This document shows positions 1-5,507 of a DNA stretch of 5,813 bases, piece after piece. The stretch is from Candidatus Solincola tengchongensis (lineage in GTDB: Bacteria; Actinomycetota; Geothermincolia; Geothermincolales; RBG-13-55-18). Numbering within the stretch: the stretch's first letter is position 1; the number at the start of each line of letters is the position of its first letter. The notes beneath the pieces were generated by a model. That model saw only the letters and a program-made list of their open reading frames with translations. It did no database searches and had not been told where the DNA came from. The stretch spans positions 1-5,813 of the forward strand of contig JACVJH010000048.1 in assembly GCA_015711895.1 (NCBI GenBank), read 5' to 3'. The translations under genes and the position numbers were made by a program.

Positions 1-121
1 CATGCTCAGCTCCTGTGCGCCAGGGGTGGCGGTGGTGAACATCGACAACGGCTTCGGTGCCGGTTACCTGGCCCACCTCATCAACCGGGCTGCGGTCGGG
101 AAGAGGGATGAGGGTCGCTAG
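1..121 (+). CDS. larB: LarB, nickel pincer cofactor biosynthesis protein (C-terminal end only)
   Basis: Only the last 39 residues are in the window; the gene begins upstream of the left edge. The tail reads SSCAPGVAVVNIDNGFGAG and then YLAHLINR before a short charged end and a TAG stop at 119-121. The NIDNGFGAG block close to the C-terminus is characteristic of LarB, a protein with a PurE (AIR carboxylase)-like domain. LarB acts in the cytoplasm, carboxylating the pyridinium ring of nicotinic acid adenine dinucleotide and hydrolysing it to the mononucleotide. This is the first step toward the nickel-pincer nucleotide cofactor of LarA-type racemases and epimerases. The ATG at position 2 is almost certainly internal, because the family is usually around 250 residues. 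The next gene starts 13 bases after the stop, so the two are probably co-transcribed. larC, larE or larA, if present, would lie outside this window. Confidence 0.88.
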   Translation, partial: MLSSCAPGVAVVNIDNGFGAGYLAHLINRAAVGKRDEGR

Positions 122-134
122 GAAGGGAGAGGGT

Positions 135-950
135 ATGGCCAGTCCGGTGTGGTTCGTTAGCCTGGTGAAGAGGACCTTTCCGCAGCGTTTCACCCTGGCC
201 AGGTTGACCAAGGCGCCCCTGCTGGGTGGGCTTCTGGACCGCTGGCTCTTCGGCGGAGACGACATCATCTACCTGCCCAAGGACCGCGTGGTAAAGGTAG
301 CCGGCGAGGTCTCCGCCGGCGAGAACGTGGTCCTTCCCTCGCGGGTGGTGGAACATTTCATAGAGAAGGCCAACTATCACTGGATAATGAACACCTGCAT
401 CTGTCGCGAGTCCTCCGGCTGCCGCGATTATCCCGTGGATCTGGGCTGCCTGTTCCTCGGCGAGGCGGCCATGGGAATAAATCCCAGGTTGGGCAGGCGG
501 GTCGGCAAGGATGAGGCCCTGGAACATCTGCGCCGCTGCCGCGAGGCGGGCCTTTTCCAGCTCATCGGGCGAAACAAGCTGGATACAGTATGGTTGAACG
601 TCAAGCCGGGAAACCGTTTGCTGACCATCTGCAACTGCTGTCCCTGCTGCTGTCTTTGGAAGATGATACCGGTGCTTTCCGAGGAGATAGGCTCCAAGGT
701 TCACCGCATGCCGGGGGTGGAGGTCAGGGTCACCGAGAGATGCAAGGGGTGTGGGACCTGCGTGAAAGAAGGTTGCTTCGTGCAGGCCATCCGCATGGCG
801 GGGGACCGGGCAGTCATCGGCGAGGAATGCCGGGGCTGCGGACACTGCGTGGAGGTGTGCCCCCACGAAGCCATCGAACTGGTCTTGACCGATACCGCCT
901 TCATGGAGGACCTCGTGAAGCGCATCGCCACCCTGGTGGACGTGACCTGA
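135..950 (+). CDS. Cysteine-rich 4Fe-4S dicluster ferredoxin-domain protein
   Basis: A cytoplasmic protein of 271 residues without a signal peptide or membrane segment. The C-terminal part holds two ferredoxin motifs: C203-x2-C206-x2-C209-x4-C214 and C232-x2-C235-x2-C238-x3-C242-P. Each should bind a [4Fe-4S] cluster. The first motif has one extra residue before its last Cys and lacks the usual following Pro. Upstream is a second cysteine-rich region: CICR (C88, C90), C96, C105 within a DLGCLFLGE segment, C135, and the block CNCCPCCC (C166-C173), which has six Cys in eight residues. These could hold a further cluster or another metal, but that is inference. The start at 135 is chosen because the purine-rich AGGAAGGGAGAGG sits just before it. 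An ATG at 108 would overlap the end of larB and is less well spaced. Its exact role is unknown. Tight linkage to larB suggests electron transfer or a role near nickel-pincer cofactor use, though this is not shown by the sequence. Confidence 0.85.
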   Translation: MASPVWFVSLVKRTFPQRFTLARLTKAPLLGGLLDRWLFGGDDIIYLPKDRVVKVAGEVSAGENVVLPSRVVEHFIEKANYHWIMNTCICRESSGCRDYPVDLGCLFLGEAAMGINPRLGRRVGKDEALEHLRRCREAGLFQLIGRNKLDTVWLNVKPGNRLLTICNCCPCCCLWKMIPVLSEEIGSKVHRMPGVEVRVTERCKGCGTCVKEGCFVQAIRMAGDRAVIGEECRGCGHCVEVCPHEAIELVLTDTAFMEDLVKRIATLVDVT

Positions 951-1015
951 GCCCTTTACCCGATGCCGGCGCGGCCCTTCGATGCCGCCAGTCGTTAAAC
1001 GAGGGAGGTCGAAGC

Positions 1016-1652
1016 GTGAACGCCTATTTCGACATCAGCCTGCCCGTGAAGAGCGGCATGCTGACCTGGCCGGGAGACGAGGAGGTCCTCCTGGAGCGTA
1101 CCCTTTCTCTGGAGCGCGGCGACCCCTGTAACCTCTCCCGGCTGCGGATGGGGCTTCACGCCGGCACCCATCTCGACGCTCCCTTGCACTTCCTACCCCG
1201 GGGGGAGGACATAGCCTCCATGCCGCCGGAAGCGGGCATCGGCCCGGCGCGGCTCGTGGAGATACCCGGGAACCGGGTCATAGGACGTGTCGACCTGGAG
1301 CCTTTCTCTCCCCGCCGGGGCGAGCGCCTCCTCTTAATAGACCCTCAATTCCCGGGACTCCTGGTGGGAAAGGCCCTTCGACCCCCACTACGCCCATCTC
1401 GATCCCGGCGCCGCCGCCTACCTGGCGGAGCGTGGAATCCTTTTGCTGGGCGTGGACTATCTCTCCGTGGGCCCCTTCGGGGAGCGGGCAGGCGAGGTGC
1501 ACCGCCTGTTGCTGGAGGCCGGGATATGGATATTGGAGGGGCTCGACCTGGGGGCGGTGGAGCCGGGGGATTACGAGCTCATCTGCCTTCCCCTGCGCGT
1601 GGCGAACGGCGACGGCTCGCCGGCGCGGGCGATATTGAGGACGCTCGGCTGA
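1016..1652 (+). pseudogene. Cyclase / kynurenine formamidase-like metal hydrolase, frameshifted
   Basis: Starts at GTG 1016 behind a good ribosome site (GAGGGAGGT, 1001-1009). The first part carries the signature HAGTHLDAPLHF at residues 48-59, the metal-binding H-x-G-T-H-x-D motif of the cyclase family (PF04199 type, including KynB formamidases). After codons for GERLLL (ending at 1336) the similarity jumps to another frame. From 1341 that frame reads TLNS, then FDPHYAHLDPGAAAYLAERG, then GVDYLSVGPFG, then a C-terminal ILEGLDL and LPLRVANGDGSPARAIL to a TGA at 1650-1652. The second frame has stops at 1335 and 1338, so the shift must lie within about 1335-1340. Removing one base there gives an intact 211-residue protein, the normal family length, with the expected Arg or Lys before Thr (LLxT-x-NS). 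One extra base is therefore the simplest explanation, either a real inactivating mutation or a sequencing/assembly error. It lies 65 bases after the Fe-S gene and is likely in the same operon. The substrate is unknown. Confidence 0.82.
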
Positions 1653-2455
1653 AGCAGCGAGGCCAGGGGGCGGGGCGTGCGGGGCAAGTTGACCACTGTA
1701 GTCCCGTTCTTGCTCTCCTCAGGGACGTGAACATCCGGCCTCAGCGCCTCCACCGCTTGCATTCTCCTTCCCCCTTCCTGGATCCCCGTGCCGGGATACG
1801 TCCTCGCTCGCTGCCATAACCGTGCCTTCCACGCCTTCCGATTCTGACGGTCTGGAGTGACGCTACTCGCTCACGTTCCATTTACCGGCAACGACCGTTC
1901 GCGAGGCCGCCCTCTCCGCCCCTGCCGCATCGGCGAGGCCAGGCCTTCCGGCGGCATGCGCGTATCGCCGTGAAATCTATTCCACACCGCGGAACCGCAA
2001 TCCTTCTCCCGCCATATACCCCTCCTCCCTCCTTGCCCCTTACGCCCCTCCCCGCCGCCGGCGTGAACCGGAGTGAGCCAGCGGGACGATAAAGAGCGGC
2101 AACGGCGGGAAAAATGGACGTAGCGGAAGGGTGCCGCACAGGGATGGGACAGGCCTTTCCGCCGTGAAGGGGGAATCGCTTCATGCCCTCGCGACATGCA
2201 CCTCTCGGGTATGAGACGCAGGCCCCCACCTTTAAAGCGGGATGCGCTCCGCGTGCCAGCGAGGCCGGCGAGACCGTAAGCCGCGGCGCGACCTTTAGGC
2301 CGGGCCGGTGACGGAGCGCCCGGGGCGGAGAGAGAAAAGGCGCACGGCGAGTCCGGCGGGTGGACTCGATACGGATTGGAAGGCGGATGAAAAGTCATGG
2401 GATTTAGGGAATCGGTCCGCGGCGTCAGGCGGGTGGAGAAAGGCGAGGTGAGGAC
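1653..2455. other. Gene-poor GC-rich intergenic stretch
   Basis: About 800 bases with no convincing coding sequence. The open frames on the minus strand here (for example 1871-2398 and 1882-2229) encode Arg/Pro/Gly-rich sequence without recognisable motifs, as expected from GC-rich noncoding DNA. One small minus-strand frame beginning at 1762 has a good ribosome-binding sequence (GGGGGAAGGAGA just before ATG). Its start, MQAVEALRPDVHVPEESK, looks protein-like, but it then runs antisense into the end of the cyclase gene. It may be a remnant or a chance frame. No clear terminator follows the cyclase gene. The right part holds a possible long-stem RNA element, listed separately. No tRNA-like cloverleaf or known riboswitch core was recognised. 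Confidence 0.6.
2244..2319 (+). other. Possible structured leader: 8-bp stem closing a 60-nt GC-rich loop
   Basis: GCGCTCCG (2244-2251) is perfectly complementary to CGGAGCGC (2312-2319), enclosing 60 bases that contain further short self-complementary pieces such as GCCGCGGC. It ends about 136 bases before the PfpI-family start codon, so it could fold in that gene's leader. The enclosed sequence does not match any riboswitch core I recognise. In DNA this rich in G and C an 8-bp match can arise by chance, so this is only a candidate. Confidence 0.25.
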
Positions 2456-2977
2456 ATGGACCTACAGGGAAAGAAGGTCGCAGTGCTGGTTGGTAGGGGC
2501 TTCCAGGACCAGGAGGGGACCGTGCCTATCGAGTTCCTCCGACAAGAGGGGGCGGAGGTGACGACCATCGGCCCGGAGACCGGGGAGGTGAAAGGGCTGC
2601 ACGGAACGACGATCCGGGTGGAGAAGACCTTCGAGGAAGTCTCGCCGGAGGACTTCGACGCCCTGGTGATCCCCGGCGGAAGATCGCCGGCTTACCTGAG
2701 GAAGTTCTCCGCGGCTCTCGATTTCGTGGCCGGGTTCGCCGCCACCGGCCGGCCGGTGGCCGCCATCTGCCACGGGGGACAGCTTCTGGCTGCGGCCGGC
2801 CTGGTGAAAGGCCTGACCATGACCGGTTATCCCAAGATAAGGGAGGAGATGGAAACGGCCGGTGCCGACTTCGTGGACCGCGAGGTGGTGACGGACCGCA
2901 ACTTCATCACCTCTCGCTATCCCGATGACCTCCCGGCCTTCAATGCCGCGTTGAAAACCAGGTTGCTGGAGGGCTGA
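2456..2977 (+). CDS. DJ-1/PfpI family protein (class I glutamine amidotransferase-like)
   Basis: Complete at 173 residues, the normal length for a single-domain PfpI/DJ-1 protein. The N-terminal KKVAVLVGRGFQDQEGTVP leads into the Rossmann-like fold. The catalytic features are the nucleophile Cys105 followed by His106 in AICHGGQLL (the nucleophile elbow) and a candidate conserved Glu20 in the FQDQE segment. An ALVIPGG strand-loop lies at residues 69-75. Family members include intracellular peptidases, deglycase-type stress proteins and general stress proteins of the YhbO/YraA kind. Which activity applies here cannot be read from the sequence. The start is supported by GAGGTGA (2445-2451), a strong ribosome site a few bases upstream. 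The protein is cytoplasmic, with no signal peptide. It stands alone on its strand and converges with the next gene, leaving a 4-base gap. A link to oxidative or carbonyl stress fits the neighbouring oxygen-defence genes, but that is inference. Confidence 0.9.
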   Translation: MDLQGKKVAVLVGRGFQDQEGTVPIEFLRQEGAEVTTIGPETGEVKGLHGTTIRVEKTFEEVSPEDFDALVIPGGRSPAYLRKFSAALDFVAGFAATGRPVAAICHGGQLLAAAGLVKGLTMTGYPKIREEMETAGADFVDREVVTDRNFITSRYPDDLPAFNAALKTRLLEG

Positions 2978-2983
2978 GCCCTC
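2969..2983. terminator. Small perfect hairpin spanning two convergent stop codons
   Basis: GAGGGC (2969-2974) pairs perfectly with GCCCTC (2978-2983), and the 3-base loop is the TGA stop of the PfpI-family gene itself. The right arm overlaps the stop codon of the opposing gene (2982-2984). It reads the same on both strands, so it could slow transcription from both sides. There is no T-tract on either side, so an intrinsic terminator is unproven. Confidence 0.35.
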
Positions 2984-3677
2984 AGACCCTCGCCCCGTCC
3001 AGCTCCGCCAGTATCTCCTCCGCCCTCTTCAGTGCGCGGCGCGATTCGGGGTCCCGGACACCGTCCCGTTGCTCCCGGTCCACGAACTTCTCCAAAAGGA
3101 GGCGGGCTTCGGTTTCCCTCCGAACGCGTACCTCCTCGTTCAGGGGACGGGTGGCCTGCAGTTTCATGGCCCCCTCCAGCCATCCCTCCGGAAAATACCA
3201 GTCCTTGAACCACCGGAATCCCGCCCTCCAGAGGTGGTAGCCGAGGGGGGTGGCCATAGGAGGAAAGCCTCTCTTCAGGCCCCTCTCCGTCTCCCGGGCC
3301 AGGCGATGGGGTTCGGCGCCGTAGATGGCCATCAGCGAACCGCCGGGCGGTATCAGGTCCCCCAGCAGCCGGAATAGCTCACCGGAAAGCCCCTCCTCCT
3401 CGAGGTCGATATCCTCTCGCCCCGTGAAGGAGAGCAACGGGTCGTACCTGAACTCCATCCACGGCCTTATGTGCTCGTCCCGGCCCATGAAGAACAGGCC
3501 CTGCACCACCGGTTTCCTGGAAAGGGAATCTCTCCGGGCAAGGTAGAGGTTGAAATAGGCCTCTCGGTCCGTCCTCCCGCGGCGGAGATCGCGGACCTTG
3601 AGCGATAAACCCCCCAGCGGGCGGCCCTCCAGGCCCTCCCTCAAGAGATCCGAGGGTTCATACAGCCTTCCGGCCAT
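2982..3677 (-). CDS. DUF1122-like conserved protein of unknown function
   Basis: 231 residues from the ATG at 3677, which has a very strong ribosome site (GGGGAGGAG) about 3-5 bases upstream. An in-frame ATG at 3758 would add 27 residues, but those are low-complexity (MKKREQSSSCG, then Gly-rich) and look like leader sequence. Visible conserved-looking blocks are GRLYEPSDLL near the N-terminus, RPWMEFRYD at about 71-79, and a PPGG turn at about 110-113. A strongly aromatic stretch follows at about 139-169, containing ATPLGYHLWRAG then FKDWYFPEG. The last 40 residues are charged and helical. The PPxATPLG and FKDWYFPEG pattern is what I recall of DUF1122 (PF06557), found in archaea and some bacteria; I could not search to confirm it. 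The family's function is not established. The protein appears soluble, with no signal peptide, and no metal or catalytic motif stands out. The gene converges with the PfpI-family gene and diverges from rubrerythrin. Confidence 0.75.
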   Translation of the reverse strand: MAGRLYEPSDLLREGLEGRPLGGLSLKVRDLRRGRTDREAYFNLYLARRDSLSRKPVVQGLFFMGRDEHIRPWMEFRYDPLLSFTGREDIDLEEEGLSGELFRLLGDLIPPGGSLMAIYGAEPHRLARETERGLKRGFPPMATPLGYHLWRAGFRWFKDWYFPEGWLEGAMKLQATRPLNEEVRVRRETEARLLLEKFVDREQRDGVRDPESRRALKRAEEILAELDGARV

Positions 3678-3831
3678 CTTCTCCTCCCCGCCATACCACC
3701 CGCCTCCCTGCGGCGCCTTTACCGTACCACAAGACGAGCTTTGCTCCCGCTTTTTCATGTTCGCTCCCTGCCGGTCCCGTGTAAAGCAAAGACGGACTTG
3801 CCTTTCTCGCCTTGCTTACCCACTCGTTCAA

Positions 3832-3843
3832 CCGTGATCACGG
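3832..3843. promoter_or_regulatory. Perfect 12-bp palindrome CCGTGATCACGG, candidate operator
   Basis: CCGTGA followed directly by TCACGG is a perfect dyad with no spacer. It lies between the divergent genes, adjacent to a TTGAAC sequence that could be a minus-strand -35. Such a dyad is typical of a site for a dimeric regulator, but the regulator is unknown and only one copy of this sequence was seen in the window. Confidence 0.3.
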
Positions 3844-3944
3844 CTCGAGCCCCTTACCCTCGCAACCCTTAAGACGCCTGCGGCAACGGTGGCGCATCCC
3901 TCCGATAGGCACGGATTCCGCTGGAGGCTTGAATCCAGGCGGTT

Positions 3945-3956
3945 TGACGTACGTCA
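3945..3956. promoter_or_regulatory. Perfect 12-bp palindrome TGACGTACGTCA, candidate operator
   Basis: TGACGT followed by ACGTCA is a perfect dyad, with TTGACG (3944-3949) overlapping its left half. It lies about 150 bases upstream of the rubrerythrin start. A plus-strand -35 built into a dyad would be a classic repressor arrangement, but no good -10 lies 16-18 bases downstream. It does not resemble a PerR or Fur box. Confidence 0.35.
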
Positions 3957-3977
3957 TACCCGAACGGCGGAAGCATG

Positions 3978-4008
3978 TTTACCCGGTGATATCCGGGGAA
4001 TCATATTT
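3978..4008 (+). promoter_or_regulatory. Candidate rubrerythrin promoter with overlapping inverted repeat
   Basis: TTTACC (3978-3983) and CATATT (4003-4008) each match the sigma-70 -35 and -10 consensus at four of six positions, but the spacer of 19 is long. This is the only AT-rich patch (about 4000-4020) in the otherwise GC-rich region, which favours a promoter. Between the two boxes lies an inverted repeat, CCCGG (3982-3986) and CCGGG (3993-3997) with a 6-base centre. It would be well placed for a repressor. The transcription start is not determined. Confidence 0.35.
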
Positions 4009-4058
4009 TATTGCTTGAAAGGCCGAAGTCCTTGACGTGCGGCATGCGGATAGGGGCG

Positions 4059-4085
4059 AAGCCGATTCGGATTAACGTTCGGCTT
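4059..4085 (+). other. Hairpin in the rubrerythrin leader, next to the ribosome-binding site
   Basis: AAGCCGA (4059-4065) pairs perfectly with TCGGCTT (4079-4085) around a 13-base loop that includes AACGTT. It ends 8 bases before the strong Shine-Dalgarno AAGGAGGT (4094-4101) of rubrerythrin, so it would sit in the 5' leader. It could stabilise the mRNA or mark an operator, and it does not mask the ribosome site. It has no T-tract, so it is not a terminator. Confidence 0.3.
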
Positions 4086-4108
4086 GAGGATCGAAGGAGG
4101 TAGGGAAC

Positions 4109-4612
4109 ATGCGGGAGATGACCGAAAAGTTCCTGAGCGAGGCCTTTGCCGGGGAGAGCATGGCCCATATGAGATACCAGCTCTTTGCGGACCGGGCTGA
4201 GGCCGACGGCCTTACCGAGCTGGCCAGGATGTTCCGGGCCATCGCTTTTGCCGAGAAGGTACACGCCGGCAACCACCTGGAGGTCCTGGGCGGGCTCACG
4301 GCCGCTTCGGACAACATCCAGACCTGCATCAACGGCGAGACCTACGAGATAAACGAGATGTACCCGGTCTTCAACGCCACGGCCAAGCTGCAGGACGAGG
4401 AAGGGGCGGTACGGAGCACCTACTATGCGCTGGAGGCGGAGAAGATACACGCCGAGTGGTACAAGAAGGCCAAAGAGGCCGTGGACCGGGGCGAGGACGT
4501 GAAGATCGGGACCATCCAGATCTGCAGCGTCTGCGGCCATACCCGGGAGGGCGACGCGCCGGACAAATGCCCCATCTGTGGGGCTTCCCGGGACAAGTTC
4601 GTGGCCTTCTGA
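4109..4612 (+). CDS. rbr: Rubrerythrin (diiron peroxidase with C-terminal rubredoxin domain)
   Basis: Complete at 167 residues, a compact rubrerythrin. Residues 1-130 form the ferritin-like four-helix domain with the expected diiron ligands: Glu16 in the first helix, the Glu49-x2-His52 pair (EKVH), Glu80 and Glu83 around ETYEINEMYP, and the Glu111-x2-His114 pair (EKIH). Residues 137-167 form a rubredoxin-like domain with C139-x2-C142 and C154-x2-C157 binding one iron (CSVCG and CPICG). Rubrerythrin reduces hydrogen peroxide to water in the cytoplasm of anaerobes, using electrons delivered through the rubredoxin domain. The start is set by an excellent Shine-Dalgarno (AAGGAGGT) seven bases before the ATG. 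Desulfoferrodoxin follows 215 bases downstream on the same strand with no terminator between them, so the two are likely co-transcribed. This makes sense, since superoxide reductase produces the peroxide that rubrerythrin removes. Confidence 0.96.
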   Translation: MREMTEKFLSEAFAGESMAHMRYQLFADRAEADGLTELARMFRAIAFAEKVHAGNHLEVLGGLTAASDNIQTCINGETYEINEMYPVFNATAKLQDEEGAVRSTYYALEAEKIHAEWYKKAKEAVDRGEDVKIGTIQICSVCGHTREGDAPDKCPICGASRDKFVAF

Positions 4613-4827
4613 GCCGCAGAAAGCCGGTCTCCGGTATCGAGGAACGCCGTGCAGGGCAAGGCGGAGAGCATGAATCCCCGCGGAAAGGACATCAGGTCAG
4701 AAGGCGGCAGGGAAACGGAAGGCGGTACGGGAGGAACGCGGAAGGCTACATCAACCGGCAACGGGATGCGTGGCGAGATAAAACGGACTCCCGAAAGGAA
4801 AGACGGTCCGAGGGAAGGAGGAAGGCG
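4613..4827 (+). other. Purine-rich spacer between rubrerythrin and desulfoferrodoxin
   Basis: 215 bases, long for an operon spacer and strongly purine-biased on the plus strand. No terminator hairpin with a T-tract and no good promoter pair is visible. A 60-codon frame starting at 4649 would fill most of it, but its product is a Gly/Arg/Glu/Lys-rich low-complexity chain and its start has no clear ribosome site, so I do not call it a gene. Confidence 0.5.
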
Positions 4828-5205
4828 ATGACGGAGAGGCTCCAGGTTTACAAGTGCGATATCTGCGGGAACATCGTGGAGGTCCTCCACTCCGGCCAGG
4901 GCGAGCTGGTCTGCTGCGGGCAGCCCATGGTCCTGCAGGTGGAGAACACCGTGGACGCCGCGGTGGAGAAACACGTCCCCGTGGTGGAGGTGCAGGAGGA
5001 CGGGATTCTGGTCAAGGTCGGTGAGGTGGCTCACCCCATGATCGATGAGCATTACATAGAATGGGTGCAGATCATGGCGGGCGACATGAGCTACCGCATT
5101 TTCCTCAAGCCGGGGATCGCCCCCGAGGGCAAGTTCACCGTGCCCGGTGAGGGGATCACGGCGCGGGAGTACTGCAACCTGCACGGCCTCTGGAAATCAG
5201 CCTGA
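4828..5205 (+). CDS. dfx: Desulfoferrodoxin (two-iron superoxide reductase)
   Basis: Complete at 125 residues, the usual length of a 2Fe superoxide reductase. The N-terminal desulforedoxin domain has Cys10, Cys13, Cys29 and Cys30 (YKCDICG and VCCGQPM), which bind the Fe(SCys)4 centre. The C-terminal neelaredoxin domain carries the active-site ligands His49, His69, His75, His119 and Cys116, with the catalytic Glu47-Lys48 pair before His49. These positions match the numbering I recall for the well-studied Desulfovibrio/Desulfarculus enzymes. The enzyme reduces superoxide to hydrogen peroxide in the cytoplasm without making oxygen, using electrons from rubredoxin. The start at 4828 is supported by AAGGAGGAAGG just upstream; a longer frame that opens upstream encodes unrelated low-complexity sequence. 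It is probably co-transcribed with the upstream rubrerythrin and is followed by a strong terminator 126 bases after the stop. Confidence 0.97.
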   Translation: MTERLQVYKCDICGNIVEVLHSGQGELVCCGQPMVLQVENTVDAAVEKHVPVVEVQEDGILVKVGEVAHPMIDEHYIEWVQIMAGDMSYRIFLKPGIAPEGKFTVPGEGITAREYCNLHGLWKSA

Positions 5206-5330
5206 AGGAGCCACGAGAAAGACCGGATCGGCATCCAGACGAGGCACGCTGATCGAAAGTGGGGTCGCCGGAGCCCGGGGGCGCGAATGCCGAATCCCGG
5301 CGATTCCGGAAATAGAGCGAGAGCGGTCAT

Positions 5331-5368
5331 AGACGAAGGGCGTCACATGAACGCCCTTCGTCTTCTTT
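5331..5368 (+). terminator. Strong rho-independent terminator of the rbr-dfx unit
   Basis: AGACGAAGGGCGT (5331-5343) pairs perfectly over 13 bases with ACGCCCTTCGTCT (5351-5363) around a 7-base loop, and TCTTT follows at 5364-5368. The T-tract is on the plus strand only, so it terminates transcription coming from desulfoferrodoxin. The 125 bases between the desulfoferrodoxin stop and this hairpin hold no supported gene. Confidence 0.88.
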
Positions 5369-5433
5369 GCCATTCGCCCGTTCTTCCGAATCACTCCGAA
5401 CAGCCGTCTTACGGCCCTGCAGAACCCACCCCC

Positions 5434-5461
5434 ACGTCTCCACCGGGATGTGCGGGGACGT
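5434..5461. repeat. Imperfect inverted repeat, REP-like hairpin
   Basis: ACGTCTCC (5434-5441) pairs with GGGGACGT (5454-5461) over 8 bases, with one G-T wobble and a 12-base loop. It lies in the gene-free gap between the two convergent transcription units. Short hairpins with a GGGGACGT arm are the kind of sequence seen in dispersed intergenic palindromes of many bacteria, but only one copy is in this window, so its repeat nature is inferred. Confidence 0.35.
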
Positions 5462-5470
5462 ACCCTTCAC

Positions 5471-5495
5471 ATAAAAGGCGCCCGTCGAGTGCCTT
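5471..5495 (-). terminator. Weak candidate terminator for the peroxiredoxin gene
   Basis: Read on the minus strand, AAGGC (5495-5491) pairs with GCCTT (5479-5475) around an 11-base loop, and the T-run CTTTTAT ends at 5471. It lies 13 bases downstream of the peroxiredoxin stop codon, the expected place. The stem is only 5 bp; an alternative pairing of GCGCC with GGCGC shares part of it. Confidence 0.4.
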
Positions 5496-5507
5496 CAAGA
5501 TCGGCGC

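Larger units (their letters stand above)
3759..4108. other. Divergent intergenic region upstream of rubrerythrin
   Basis: About 350 bases between the minus-strand DUF1122-like gene and the plus-strand rubrerythrin (about 430 if the shorter DUF1122-like start is right). No gene is supported here. The region must carry promoters for both directions. It contains two perfect 12-bp palindromes, an inverted repeat next to an AT-rich patch, and a hairpin just before the rubrerythrin ribosome site, each listed separately. On the minus strand TTGAAC (3831-3826) directly abuts the first palindrome and could be a -35 element for the DUF1122-like gene, but no good -10 follows it. Confidence 0.6.

Noticed and set aside
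81..866. Minus-strand open frame of 261 codons opposite the Fe-S gene
   Set aside because: It is antisense to a gene with clear ferredoxin motifs, and its product is His/Ala/Pro-rich without motifs. It is a by-product of the GC-rich third-position bias.
590..1819. Long plus-strand open frame of 409 codons covering the Fe-S gene end, the cyclase start and beyond
   Set aside because: Only the segment from 1016 to about 1336 encodes real protein (the cyclase N-terminal half). The parts before and after are out-of-frame shadows rich in Arg and Gly.
1871..2398. Minus-strand open frame of 175 codons in the gene-poor region
   Set aside because: Its composition is Arg/Pro/Gly/Ser-rich with no motif, its start lacks a clear ribosome site, and another overlapping frame is equally open.
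4032..4037. TTGACG as a -35 box for rubrerythrin
   Set aside because: No acceptable -10 box lies 16-18 bases downstream (the sequence there is GGCGAA).
4649..4831. 60-codon frame in the rubrerythrin-desulfoferrodoxin spacer
   Set aside because: The product is low-complexity (Gly, Arg, Glu, Lys), reflecting the purine-rich DNA, and there is no convincing ribosome site.
4423..5184. Minus-strand open frame of 253 codons opposite rubrerythrin and desulfoferrodoxin
   Set aside because: It is antisense to two well-recognised genes and has no recognisable domain.
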